Assembly: GCA_964415295.1 (NCBI GenBank)
Contig: CAYPYN010000006.1
Location: 248,001-312,000, forward strand
Length of the DNA: 64,000 nucleotides
DNA from: SB21 sp964415295
Lineage (GTDB): Bacteria; CLD3; SB21
Direction: 5' to 3'
Position 1 is the stretch's first letter. Each line of letters starts with the position of its first letter. Below, piece by piece: positions 42,480 through 51,854 of the stretch. The notes beneath the pieces are model-generated. The model saw only the letters and a program-made list of their open reading frames with translations. It had not been told where the DNA came from and did not search any database. Position numbers and translations under genes: made by a program.

Positions 42480-43826
42480 ATGAACCCACTGAAATTATTG
42501 CTTGTTTGTTTATTGATCACAGGCTCTGCATTGGTGGCGCAGGAAAAAAAGAAATTGACCATTGAAGAAGCCGTTGAGATCGGGCTTGCCAATAGCAAGT
42601 TCGTCCATGCGTCCCAGATGAAAGTGGAATCCGCCACCGCCAAAACGTCGGAAACCCATGCCGTACGCCTGCCTTCGCTCAAACTCAGCGCGGGCTATAC
42701 GCGCCTGAGCGATGTTCCCGCCGGGCAGTTTGTCATTCCGGCCAACGCGTTCGGACCCGGTGTCCCGGCTGATCCTATCGTCAACACGATTGCCCCGGCG
42801 ATACTCAACACGTACACGATGAAAGCGACCGTGCAGCAGCAGATCTTCACGGGATTCCGCCTGCAGAATAGCTACAAAGCCGCAGAGCTTTCTGAAAAAG
42901 CGAGTAAAGATGAATTTGAAAAAGATAAGATCGACCTGATCTATAATGTTCGCCTCGCGTACTGGAGCCTATTCCGCGCCATCGAAGTAAAAAAAGTTGT
43001 CGATGAAAACGTCTCCCAGGTCGCTGCGCATCTCAAGGACGCTCAGAATCTTTTTCAGCAAGGTATGATCACCAATAACGACGTGCTCAAGGTTCAGGTC
43101 CAGCTTTCCAGCGTTCGCCTGCTCCAGATCGATGCGAAAAATGCGGTAGAACTTGCAGCGATCAATCTGAATAATGTGATCGGTCTTCCCCTGGAAACGC
43201 CGGTGGATATTGCTTCTTCCATTACTCACGATCCCCTGATCTTTGACGAAGTGTCCGCTCTGATCCGCAAGGCGGAGTCCGGCCGTCAGGATATCAAGGC
43301 AATGCAGTCCCGTGTGATGGCCGGCGAGGCCGCCGTCAAAATGGCGCAGTCGGGCTATTACCCCCAGGCGTCCGTGACGGGCAACTACTATTACAACCGC
43401 CCCAACAGCCGTTACTTTCCCGCCAAGGACGAATTCAAGCCCACGTGGGATATCGGCGTGAATATCAATTTTGATGCGTGGAACTGGGGCGCGACGAAGT
43501 ACCAGGCCAAACAGGCTCAGGCTCAGGCGGCTCAGGCCAAGGACGCGCTCGGAATGCTCAAAGACGGAGTGAGCCTCGAGGTGACGCAGAGTTATCTGAG
43601 TCTTCAGAAAGCAAAAGAAAAGATCACGGTGGCCAAAGAAAATATCGATCAGGCCGAAGAAAGCTACCGCATCACAAGCGAAAAATTCAAACGCGGCGTG
43701 GCGCTGACGACCGATCTTCTCGACGCGGAGGTAGCCGTTTTGCGCGCCAAGACCGATCATACGGACGCCTTGGTGGAATACGAGATCGCGGAGTCGAAAT
43801 TATTGAAAGCCGTTGGAGAGAGATAG
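42480..43826 (+). CDS. TolC family outer-membrane efflux protein (operon 2)
   Basis: A 448-residue outer-membrane channel protein with a signal peptide (about 1-20, ending LVAQ). It shows KLTIEEAVEIGLANSKFVHA, long helical stretches and the second repeat YRITSEKFKRGVALTTDLLD, as expected for TolC. It is only distantly similar to the TolC of operon 1. CTGGAGATATC gives a good ribosome binding site. The fusion protein gene follows after a 97-base gap that holds an AACCGCAAAG repeat. Confidence 0.9.
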   Translation: MNPLKLLLVCLLITGSALVAQEKKKLTIEEAVEIGLANSKFVHASQMKVESATAKTSETHAVRLPSLKLSAGYTRLSDVPAGQFVIPANAFGPGVPADPIVNTIAPAILNTYTMKATVQQQIFTGFRLQNSYKAAELSEKASKDEFEKDKIDLIYNVRLAYWSLFRAIEVKKVVDENVSQVAAHLKDAQNLFQQGMITNNDVLKVQVQLSSVRLLQIDAKNAVELAAINLNNVIGLPLETPVDIASSITHDPLIFDEVSALIRKAESGRQDIKAMQSRVMAGEAAVKMAQSGYYPQASVTGNYYYNRPNSRYFPAKDEFKPTWDIGVNINFDAWNWGATKYQAKQAQAQAAQAKDALGMLKDGVSLEVTQSYLSLQKAKEKITVAKENIDQAEESYRITSEKFKRGVALTTDLLDAEVAVLRAKTDHTDALVEYEIAESKLLKAVGER

Positions 43827-43836
43827 AAAAACATTA

Positions 43837-43887
43837 ACCGCAAAGGACGCAAAAGAAATAAAAATAATTAAGCGAGCTTTGGCGGTT
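43837..43887. repeat. AACCGCAAAG-type hairpin repeat inside operon 2
   Basis: AACCGCAAAGGACGCAAAAG (43837-43856) faces GCTTTGGCGGTT (43876-43887). It lies between the tolC and fusion protein genes, so it could tune the relative amounts of the two messages. Confidence 0.6.
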
Positions 43888-43923
43888 CAAAAATTAGAAG
43901 TTAAACAAAAGGAGTAAGCAGAT

Positions 43924-44973
43924 ATGAACAAACTAAAAGGCATTCTACTGGTCGCGCTGGTTTTGGGCGGGATCATCACCGTACTGATGCACAACAAAGC
44001 CAAAAGCGCTTCGACGGCGCGTAACGACAAAATGACCACGTTCCCGGTCTCTGCGGCCAAGGTTGGCAAAGAAAAGATCGAGGAAAATCTGTCGATGGTG
44101 GGAACCGTGACCGGCAATAACGACGTGGCCATCGTTTCGGAAACGCAGGGACGCGTGACCTCGGTATTCGTCAAGATCGGCGATCACGTCTCCGCCGGAA
44201 CGCCCATTGCTCAGGTGGATGACGAACTGAAACAGGCTAATTTCAAATTGGCCGAAGCCAATTATGAAAAAACAAAAAAGGACCTGGCACGCAACGAGGA
44301 ACTCTATAAGGACCGTACTATATCGGAATCGCAGATCGAGGCTTCCCGTCTCGCATTCACGAGCGCCGAGAGCCAGTACATCATTGCCAAGCGTCAGTTG
44401 AACGACACCCGCATCAAAACGCCTATCGCCGGTGTGGTGACGGCGCGAACGGTAGATCTCGGCACGATGGTTCAGCCCGGCATGACCGTGGCCAATGTGG
44501 TCGATATTTCACAACTCAAGGTCAAACTCAACGTAGCGGAAAAAGATGCGTTCAAACTCAAGACCGGCGATAAGGTCGAGATCACGACCGATGTGTACCC
44601 GGGCGTCACATTCAACGGAAAGATCGAGAGCATCAGTTCCAAAGGTGACGAAGCGCATACGTATCCGGTCGAGATCATTCTGGCCAATAACGCCGCGCAT
44701 CCTTTAAAAGCCGGTATGTTCAGCCGGGTACATTTCGTGTCCGTCCAGTCCTATGAGACCGTTGTGATACCGCGCGAAGCGCTCATCGGCAGTATCCGCG
44801 ACCCCAAAGTTTACGTCGTGGAGAACGGGACAGCGAGGCTGAGAAGTATCGTGGCCGGTCATGAATCGGGGACCAAATTGCAGGTTGTCGAAGGCCTGAA
44901 AGAAGGCGAGCAGATCGTGGTTTCCGGGCATAACAATCTGAAAAATAATGCGCTCGTGACGATCGTGGAGTAG
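43924..44973 (+). CDS. RND efflux membrane fusion protein (operon 2)
   Basis: A 349-residue periplasmic adaptor anchored by an N-terminal hydrophobic segment (about 5-23) with no lipobox. The lipoyl halves are GRVTSVFVKIGDHVSAGTPI and NDTRIKTPIAGVVTARTVD; between them is the helical hairpin. The beta-barrel domain and the C-terminal VEGLKEGEQIVVSGHNNLKN follow, as in HlyD/AcrA-type adaptors. AAAAGGAGTAAGC precedes the ATG. The RND permease gene lies 526 bases downstream because a small unrelated gene separates them. Confidence 0.9.
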   Translation: MNKLKGILLVALVLGGIITVLMHNKAKSASTARNDKMTTFPVSAAKVGKEKIEENLSMVGTVTGNNDVAIVSETQGRVTSVFVKIGDHVSAGTPIAQVDDELKQANFKLAEANYEKTKKDLARNEELYKDRTISESQIEASRLAFTSAESQYIIAKRQLNDTRIKTPIAGVVTARTVDLGTMVQPGMTVANVVDISQLKVKLNVAEKDAFKLKTGDKVEITTDVYPGVTFNGKIESISSKGDEAHTYPVEIILANNAAHPLKAGMFSRVHFVSVQSYETVVIPREALIGSIRDPKVYVVENGTARLRSIVAGHESGTKLQVVEGLKEGEQIVVSGHNNLKNNALVTIVE

Positions 44974-45031
44974 AAAACAAAACAAATGAAAAACATAAAA
45001 CAAAAAATCTTTAATGATAAAGTGAAAACCG

Positions 45032-45415
45032 ATGAATGAAGGTACCAAAAAATATGATTTGGAAGAACGACTAATCCAATTCGCTTTAATTATCATAGAT
45101 ATTGTTGAAATGTTGCCTAATACCCGAACCGGGAATCATGTCGGAGGGCAAACGCTTCGTTCTGGAACTTCGCCTGCCTTTAACTATGGTGAAGCTCAGG
45201 TGGCGGAATCCCGGGATGATTTTATTCATAAAATGAAAGTTTGTCTTAAAGAATTGAAAGAAACTCACGTGGCATTGCAGATTATTAGAAGAAAACCGCT
45301 TGTAAAGGATTTTGTGAAAACTGACCATGCTATTTCCGAATGTAGAGAATTGATCTCGATTTTTGTTAAAAGTATAGAGACAGCCAAAAAGAACAAATTG
45401 TCGAAAAAGACTTAG
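45032..45415 (+). CDS. four helix bundle protein (23S rRNA intervening-sequence type)
   Basis: A 127-residue protein of the TIGR02436/S23 family. Typical features are LIQFALIIIDIVEMLPNT, then HVGGQTLRSGTSPAFNYGEA, SRDDFIHKMKVCLKELKET and a helical C-terminus ending in lysines. Relatives are coded in intervening sequences of 23S rRNA genes and are scattered singly through FCB and environmental genomes; their function is unknown, though the related Avd of diversity-generating retroelements binds nucleic acid. It is AT-richer than the genes around it and splits an otherwise standard efflux operon. No reverse transcriptase is near. Confidence 0.87.
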   Translation: MNEGTKKYDLEERLIQFALIIIDIVEMLPNTRTGNHVGGQTLRSGTSPAFNYGEAQVAESRDDFIHKMKVCLKELKETHVALQIIRRKPLVKDFVKTDHAISECRELISIFVKSIETAKKNKLSKKT

Positions 45416-45499
45416 ACGTTTTTGATTTTTTGTTTAGTGTTATTCATTTGAATTTTAAAACCGCTCGATTTTATCTAACGGTTACAAACAGGAGAAAAT

Positions 45500-48400
45500 A
45501 TGACTTTAACCGAATTAGCCATAAAAAGACCGACGCTGATCGTAGTGATCTTCACGGTGCTTGGTGTGCTGGGACTTTTCAGCTACTCGCAGCTCAGCTA
45601 CGAATTGCTGCCGAAGATCAGCCCTCCGGTTCTAACCGTGACCACGGTCTATCCCGGCGCCTCACCTAACGAGGTTGAGACGTCCGTAACCAAGTTGATC
45701 GAGGACGCGGTATCGAGCCTCGATGAGATCTCGGCGGTGAATTCCACGTCGCAGGAAGGCTTGTCCTTTGTGACGGTCGAATTCAACCAATCGGCCGATA
45801 TCGATATTTCCCTTCAGAATGCCCAACGCAAGATCGGTGAAGTGACCGCCCGGCTTCCTTCGGACGCTAAAGCGCCGACGATCTCCAAATTTGCCATCGA
45901 CGAAATGCCGGTGATACGCATGGGCCTTCTGAGTTCCAAACCGCCGCGGGAATTTTATCAGTTTCTCAAAGATCACGTGAAACCGCGCTTTTCGCAGTTA
46001 CCCGGTGTGGCGCAGGTCTCGATGATCGGCGGGGACGAACGCGAGATCAGGATCAATCTCGATCCGGGCAAACTGAGAACGTACGGCATCTCCATTGGCC
46101 AGGCCGCGCAGGCGATCAAATATTCCAATCTGGACTTCCCGACCGGCAAGATCAAGGATGAGGACGGACAATTCATCGTACGCGTAGCGGGTAAGTTCGG
46201 TTCCATCGACGAGATCCGAAATACCGTGATCGCGCGTTCCCGACAGGGCGGCGAGATCCGGGTTTCCGATATTGCCGAAGTTCAGGATGGACAAAAAGAA
46301 TATACCAATATCAGCCGCATCAACGGAAAGACCTCCGTGGGTATGCTCGTGCAAAAGCAATCCGATGCCAATGCGGTGGAGATCAGCAAACTGGTCCGGA
46401 AAGAGATCGCAAAGCTTGAAACGGAGTACGCCGACATCCAGCTGAAGTTCACCATCGCTCAGGACGGGTCCTTATTTACCGTCGACGCAGCCAATGCCGT
46501 GAAAACGGATCTTGCGATCGCGATCCTGCTCGTGGCTCTGGTCATGCTTCTGTTCCTGCACAGCCTCCGTAATTCCGTTATTGTAATGATCGCAATCCCG
46601 GCGTCTTTGATATCAACTTTTTCGGCGATCTATCTGTTCGGATTTTCGCTTAACCTGATGACCCTTCTGGGATTGTCGCTCGTGGTCGGTATTCTTGTTG
46701 ACGATTCGATCGTGGTGCTGGAGAACATCTATCATCACATGGAGAAAGGTCAGGAACGCCGAACCGCCGCCCTGACCGGCCGTAACGAGATCGGATTTGC
46801 GGCGCTCGCGATCACGCTTGTGGACGTGGTAGTGTTCCTACCGCTCGCCATGACCACCGGTCTGATCGGTAATATCATCCGTCAGTTCGCCGTGGTGGTG
46901 GTGGTATCCACTTTGCTGAGTTTATTCGTTTCTTTTACGATCACACCGATGCTGGCGTCGCGGTTTGCCAAGATCGAACGGCTGACCAAAGATACTCTGC
47001 TTGGGCGGTTCGCGCTTGGTTTTGAATCGTTGTATGAGAGGTTCAGCCGTCACTACATGAGTCTTCTCAAATGGGGTCTCGGCAACCGCTGGAAGGTGTT
47101 TGGTCTGACGGCCTTACTCTTCTTCGCTTCGCTGTCGCTTGTGCCGCTTGGATTCATCGGATCGGAATTCGTGGCCCAATCGGATCGCGGCGAATTCGCC
47201 GTCACGGTGGAACTGCCTTCGGGCTCCAGCATCGAACAAACCAATTATATGACACAGGAGATCGAACGGATTCTCTTCACGATGCCGGAGATCGACCAGG
47301 TGTTCACCAACGTCGGCGCATCCAATGAAGGATTTATCGGACAGTCGTCGAGTTATTCAACCGAACTTAACATAGCCTTGGTTCATAAATCGCAGCGCGC
47401 CAAGTCTACGGACGATATCGGATGGGAGATCAAGCAGAGACTCCAGCAGATTCCGGGTCTTAAAGTTCGTGTCAATCCGATCGGTATTTTCGGGACAGCC
47501 AATCAGACACCGGTGCAGATCATAGTCAGCGGTCCGACGAGGAGCGACGTGCGTCACGCGGCGGAGCGCGTGATGGCCATGCTGAGCGATATTCCCGGAA
47601 CGGCCGATATTCGTTTATCTTCGGAGGAAGGCAAACCGGAAACGCGCGTCGAGATCGACCGTGAGAAAATGGCGGCCTTCGGATTGACCATAGCCGACAT
47701 CGGAAGCACCCTTCGTATTGCTTTGGCGGGGGATGATGAATCCAAATTCCGCGACGGCGATAACGAATATGATATCCGTATCCAGCTGGATGAAGCGGAA
47801 CGTTCCAGAACCGATAAGCTCGGAACGCTGGTGTTCTTTAACCGCCGCGGCGAACAGATCGAACTTCAGCAATTCGCGCGGATCGAACACGCCAGCGGCC
47901 CGACGAAGCTTCAGCGCCGCGATCGCAATAATTCCATTACGGTGTTCTCCCAGGTGGTCGGCCGGCCGAGCGGAAGCATCGGAGCGGACTTTCAGGCCAA
48001 ACTGAAACAGGAACAGTTGCCTCAGGGCGTGCGCATTTCATACGCAGGCGATCTTAAAAACCAGGAGGACTCCTTCGGCAGCCTCGGATTGGCATTGATC
48101 GCGGGAATCCTTTTCGTCTACCTTATCATGGTGGCGTTGTATGATTCGTACATCTATCCTTTTGTAGTCTTGTTCTCGATCCCGGTGGCCATGGTCGGAG
48201 CGATGCTCGCGCTGGCTTTGATGATGAAATCGCTGTCGATATTCTCTATCCTCGGCATCATCATGCTCGTCGGGTTGGTCGCTAAGAACGCGATCCTGCT
48301 TGTGGATCGGGCCAATCAGACGCGCAAAGAGAACGGATTGTCCACGTATGAGGCGTTATTGGAAGCGGGGCAATCTCGGCTTCGCCCGATCCTTATGACC

Positions 48401-48688
48401 ACATTGACGATGATCTTCGGTATGCTTCCGATCGCATTATCCACGGCATCCGGGTCGGAATGGAAGACCGGTCTGGCCTGGGCGCTGGTTGGCGGACTCA
48501 CCAGTTCAATGATGCTGACCCTTTTGCTGGTGCCGGTGGCGTATAGTAAGATCGATGAATGGAAAGAAAAATTACCCCGGTTTTTCGGCAAAACCGTCGG
48601 TTCTCCCAAAGCGGAATTGCCCCTCACCGTTTCTTCCCATAACGGGAACGGGAGTAAGAATCCTGCCCGGGTATTGGAAAACGCGTAG
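45500..48688 (+). CDS. RND efflux permease (HAE1/AcrB-like), operon 2
   Basis: A 1062-residue proton-driven inner-membrane pump with 12 segments and two large periplasmic loops. Segment 4 carries the relay aspartates in VGILVDDSIVVLENIYHH. The start LAIKRPTLIVVIFTVLGVLG and YELLPKISPPVLTVTTVYPG are typical of HAE1 transporters of FCB bacteria. It is clearly a different branch from the operon 1 permease. CAGGAGAAAAT precedes the ATG and an excellent terminator follows. It should work with the TolC and adaptor encoded upstream. Confidence 0.92.
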   Translation: MTLTELAIKRPTLIVVIFTVLGVLGLFSYSQLSYELLPKISPPVLTVTTVYPGASPNEVETSVTKLIEDAVSSLDEISAVNSTSQEGLSFVTVEFNQSADIDISLQNAQRKIGEVTARLPSDAKAPTISKFAIDEMPVIRMGLLSSKPPREFYQFLKDHVKPRFSQLPGVAQVSMIGGDEREIRINLDPGKLRTYGISIGQAAQAIKYSNLDFPTGKIKDEDGQFIVRVAGKFGSIDEIRNTVIARSRQGGEIRVSDIAEVQDGQKEYTNISRINGKTSVGMLVQKQSDANAVEISKLVRKEIAKLETEYADIQLKFTIAQDGSLFTVDAANAVKTDLAIAILLVALVMLLFLHSLRNSVIVMIAIPASLISTFSAIYLFGFSLNLMTLLGLSLVVGILVDDSIVVLENIYHHMEKGQERRTAALTGRNEIGFAALAITLVDVVVFLPLAMTTGLIGNIIRQFAVVVVVSTLLSLFVSFTITPMLASRFAKIERLTKDTLLGRFALGFESLYERFSRHYMSLLKWGLGNRWKVFGLTALLFFASLSLVPLGFIGSEFVAQSDRGEFAVTVELPSGSSIEQTNYMTQEIERILFTMPEIDQVFTNVGASNEGFIGQSSSYSTELNIALVHKSQRAKSTDDIGWEIKQRLQQIPGLKVRVNPIGIFGTANQTPVQIIVSGPTRSDVRHAAERVMAMLSDIPGTADIRLSSEEGKPETRVEIDREKMAAFGLTIADIGSTLRIALAGDDESKFRDGDNEYDIRIQLDEAERSRTDKLGTLVFFNRRGEQIELQQFARIEHASGPTKLQRRDRNNSITVFSQVVGRPSGSIGADFQAKLKQEQLPQGVRISYAGDLKNQEDSFGSLGLALIAGILFVYLIMVALYDSYIYPFVVLFSIPVAMVGAMLALALMMKSLSIFSILGIIMLVGLVAKNAILLVDRANQTRKENGLSTYEALLEAGQSRLRPILMTTLTMIFGMLPIALSTASGSEWKTGLAWALVGGLTSSMMLTLLLVPVAYSKIDEWKEKLPRFFGKTVGSPKAELPLTVSSHNGNGSKNPARVLENA

Positions 48689-48709
48689 GTGAAGATTTCG
48701 TACCTGATA

Positions 48710-48745
48710 TCCCTCCTCAATTTGACTTGAGGAGGGATTTTTTTT
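48710..48745 (+). terminator. rho-independent terminator after efflux operon 2
   Basis: TCCCTCCTCAA (48710-48720) pairs perfectly with TTGAGGAGGGA (48727-48737) around TTTGAC, followed by eight T residues. It lies 21 bases after the permease stop. Confidence 0.93.
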
Positions 48746-48784
48746 GTTGTATACTGAACGAATTCTTTTACAAAACAAATCCTT

Positions 48785-49882
48785 ATGTCACAGAAGCGTA
48801 TTCTTTTCATCAGTCTTGCAATGATCTTATGGATCGTCTCTCCCGGTTTGGCCCAGGACGATCCCGACTTTCCGGAAAAGAAACCGAACAGGACCTTTTT
48901 CCTTCCTATCATATTCTGGACGCCGTCCACAGGTGTCATGGGAGGGTTTTCAGCGGGCTATGCGATGTACAAACCCTATCGCGATTCCATACCATCGCCG
49001 GCCGTGGTTTCGGCATACGTGGTTTATACGCAGAAGAAACAGTCCAGCCTGACGCTGGGTTACGAGGATCATTGGAATAAGAACCGGCTGCATTTTAAGA
49101 CCAGTGTCGGATACAGTGAGTGGTTCAATCTTTTTTTTGGTATCGGAAACAGCACGCCGGAAACCGCGTGGGAGGAATACACGCCGCGGACGTATTCATT
49201 CCGCATCAAAATGGCGCGCACCGTCCGCCCGTTTCTGAATGTAGGTATTGTAGGGGAGTATGACGATAGCCGTATCGTAGAAAGAGAGGATGACGGTTAT
49301 TTTGCTTTGACGAAGATTCCGGGTGAAAATCACGGGCGTTCATCGGGCATCGGCGTAAGCGTGGACTACGATTCGCGTGACAGTAAAGAATATCCCAGTC
49401 GGGGCCATTATCACCAATTCTCACTGGTGCCGTTCCATTCGGCGATCGGCAGCGATTACAATTTTGTGCGCTTTATAGCCGACGCAAGAAAATACTATTC
49501 GCCATTCGGCGAACATGTGGTTGCGTTCCAGGCTTATGCGAGCCTGATCGCGTTTCATCCGCCGTATTACAAAATGTCGTTATTCGGAAGCGACGGACTG
49601 ATGCGGGGTTATTATCCATCGAGATTCCGCGATAGAAATATGATCGCATGTCAGGCGGAGTACCGCATGCCCCTGTTCTGGAGACTGAGCGTATCGGGTT
49701 TCGGCGGGTACGGGGATGTTGCGCACGATATCAGAGACTTCAGATGGAAGGAATTGAAATATTCGGTGGGATTCGGAATACGTTTTCTGCTCGATCCGGA
49801 GAAACAATCCATTGTTCGTCTGGATATCGCCGTTGGCAAGAACTCGGCCTATCCGACCATCGCAATTGGGGAAGCGTTTTAG
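48785..49882 (+). CDS. Omp85/BamA-like outer-membrane barrel protein without POTRA domains
   Basis: A 365-residue protein with a signal peptide (about 1-24). The rest looks like the 16-strand surface-antigen (D15) barrel alone: alternating strands throughout, SVDYDSRDSKEYPSRGHYHQ, then GSDGLMRGYYPSRFRD, which corresponds to the conserved VRGF/Y loop motif, and a C-terminal strand VRLDIAVGKNS. The length leaves no room for POTRA domains, as in patatin-linked or stand-alone barrels of FCB bacteria. The role is unknown. It follows the efflux operon terminator and is likely a single transcription unit. Confidence 0.78.
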   Translation: MSQKRILFISLAMILWIVSPGLAQDDPDFPEKKPNRTFFLPIIFWTPSTGVMGGFSAGYAMYKPYRDSIPSPAVVSAYVVYTQKKQSSLTLGYEDHWNKNRLHFKTSVGYSEWFNLFFGIGNSTPETAWEEYTPRTYSFRIKMARTVRPFLNVGIVGEYDDSRIVEREDDGYFALTKIPGENHGRSSGIGVSVDYDSRDSKEYPSRGHYHQFSLVPFHSAIGSDYNFVRFIADARKYYSPFGEHVVAFQAYASLIAFHPPYYKMSLFGSDGLMRGYYPSRFRDRNMIACQAEYRMPLFWRLSVSGFGGYGDVAHDIRDFRWKELKYSVGFGIRFLLDPEKQSIVRLDIAVGKNSAYPTIAIGEAF

Positions 49883-49955
49883 AAATTACGAATTCTGAAT
49901 TGGAAATCATGAATGGAATTTCAATTCAAGATCCGGAACTTCGAATTCCAAATTT

Positions 49956-51809
49956 CTATTTGAAGGGTTCCAGTTCCCGCAATTTCGCATTGATCACAGC
50001 CTTGTATCGTCCCGCCCAGTCGACCAATTTCGCCTGATAGTACACATCGAACGCGACCTTCTTATTGCCCTTCACTTCATAAGCTCTTGCGAGGTTGACC
50101 AGAACATAAACGTTCTTCGGCGTCATTTTATTGGCTTCATCGAGCAGGGCGATCGCCTGTTCAGCCTGCTTGTGTCTGGCGTAGATATTGGCTTTGCGAA
50201 CAAGGAAGAACGTATTCAGTGATTTGTCCTTGTTCTTGTATCGCGCGGCGGCTTCCTGATATTCCTCATTGGCCGGTTCGAGTTTGATCGCCTGGTCTAC
50301 GGAAAGCGCCGCTTTGTCGGCCGCGCCCGTTGTGTATTGAGCGAGAGACAAAACAAAAAGGAATTCGGCATTGTTGCTATTGCTGATCTTGACGGCCGAC
50401 TCCGCTAAACCAAGAGCTTTGGTCGCATTACGTTTACTCTCGTTCCTGGCCGATAATAAGGTCCAGGCCAAACCGTTCTGCGCAAAAGCCGCGTTCGGAT
50501 TGGCGGTCAGCGCCGCTTCATATTCCCTGATCGCGCCGTCGATATCCTCTTCAAGAGACAACACATCTCCGAGATGCGAATGAGCGAAGGCCGACTTGGG
50601 GTCGAGACCAAACGCCTGCTGGAATTCGGATTTCGCCTTTTCATATTGGCCCTTGGCATAATAGATCTGTCCTAAGAAATCATGCGAGCCGGCGTGTTTC
50701 GGATTGAGTTGGAGCGCTTTCTTGAAAGCATCTTCGGCGTTGGCGTAATCGCCTTTCTGAAAATAGTCCGTACCGAGACCGCGGAACCCGCCGGAGAATT
50801 TGGGCTCAAGCTCCACGCTCCGCTTACGATAGAAGATGGACGAATCCAGATTCTTGAAAGCTTTGAAGAAGTTTCCTGAAAAAGCGTCGCCGAGAATATC
50901 ATAAGCGTCGTATTGGGTCGGACGGATGGTGATGGCTTTGCGCGCCGCTTCCATCAGTTTGTCGCGGTCCCTGAGTTCCCGGTAGATAAGCGCCAGCGAA
51001 ACCCAGGCGGAACTCAGATTCTTGTCCAGCTTGACCGCCTTAAGTCCGAAATGAAGGGCCTTATTATAACTCGCGGACTTCTCCTCGGTCTTGAAATTGA
51101 TATCCTGAATGCGCCCGATTTTGGCGTACGACTTCGCCGCGCCGGCGTAAGCCAGCGCGTAAGTGGAATCCTGTTTTATCGCCGTCGTGAAAAATTCTAT
51201 GGCCTGAAGATAATCCGCTTCCGTACTGCTCTCCGAATATTGCACAACGCCTTTGATGTATGGCTCGTACGCATCGATATTGACGGCCACTCTGGATGAA
51301 CCGACTTCTTCGTCCTTGGCGGTCTCTTTGCCGAAACTGACCAGCGCTTTCTTGGCGATTTGTCCGTACATGGCGAAGATATTGTTCATCCCGAATTTGC
51401 CTTCCGCCTTGTACGCGTTTTTGTCATCGGCTTTGCCCGTGGCGACATCGACGAATCTGGCATTGACCGCCAGTTCCGGCTGTTTGGCCTCAAAACTTCC
51501 TATGATGATCCTTTCGACGTCCAATTGTTCCGCAACCTGAAGCGCCTTGGCCGGATCGATCATGTCGTTGATCTGAAAACCTTTGGCCTTGATAGCCGCC
51601 ATGACGTCGGAGCGGTCCACCGTTGAGATGGAGTTATCCTCTGAAAGATCGGTATTGAGCGACTCGCAGAAACCGTGGCTCAGCCAGTCGAGTTTGGGAC
51701 TCCGGGTGACGTTGGTAAAAGGGAATACCGCCACGCGCAATTGCGCACTCAGATCGCACAGGCCGGACAGCGCCAGCGCGCATACGACGATCATAGATCG
51801 GAAAATCAT
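49956..51809 (-). CDS. secreted CsgG-like - TPR repeat protein, copy A
   Basis: A 617-residue envelope protein. The signal peptide (about 1-22) is followed by a CsgG/FlgO-like domain (about 23-190: LRVAVFPFTNVTRSPKLDWL, STVDRSDVMAAIKAKG, VERIIIGSFEAKQPELAVNA and RFVDVATGKA). Ten or so TPR units fill the remainder (for example YFQKGDYANAEDAFKKALQL, YYAKGQYEKAKSEFQQAF). The ATG at 51809 follows AGGAGACACCCT; an ATG 27 bases upstream is less well placed. A paralogue with the same layout is its upstream neighbour. It may be a periplasmic scaffold or stress-signalling platform; no function is known. Confidence 0.82.
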   Translation of the reverse strand: MIFRSMIVVCALALSGLCDLSAQLRVAVFPFTNVTRSPKLDWLSHGFCESLNTDLSEDNSISTVDRSDVMAAIKAKGFQINDMIDPAKALQVAEQLDVERIIIGSFEAKQPELAVNARFVDVATGKADDKNAYKAEGKFGMNNIFAMYGQIAKKALVSFGKETAKDEEVGSSRVAVNIDAYEPYIKGVVQYSESSTEADYLQAIEFFTTAIKQDSTYALAYAGAAKSYAKIGRIQDINFKTEEKSASYNKALHFGLKAVKLDKNLSSAWVSLALIYRELRDRDKLMEAARKAITIRPTQYDAYDILGDAFSGNFFKAFKNLDSSIFYRKRSVELEPKFSGGFRGLGTDYFQKGDYANAEDAFKKALQLNPKHAGSHDFLGQIYYAKGQYEKAKSEFQQAFGLDPKSAFAHSHLGDVLSLEEDIDGAIREYEAALTANPNAAFAQNGLAWTLLSARNESKRNATKALGLAESAVKISNSNNAEFLFVLSLAQYTTGAADKAALSVDQAIKLEPANEEYQEAAARYKNKDKSLNTFFLVRKANIYARHKQAEQAIALLDEANKMTPKNVYVLVNLARAYEVKGNKKVAFDVYYQAKLVDWAGRYKAVINAKLRELEPFK

Positions 51810-51854
51810 AGGGTGTCTCCTGTTATTCAATTTCATAATATCCGCCGGCCTGCG

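Noticed and set aside
45032..45415. Avd accessory gene of a diversity-generating retroelement
   Set aside because: The protein family is related, but no reverse transcriptase, template repeat or variable repeat was found within the window.
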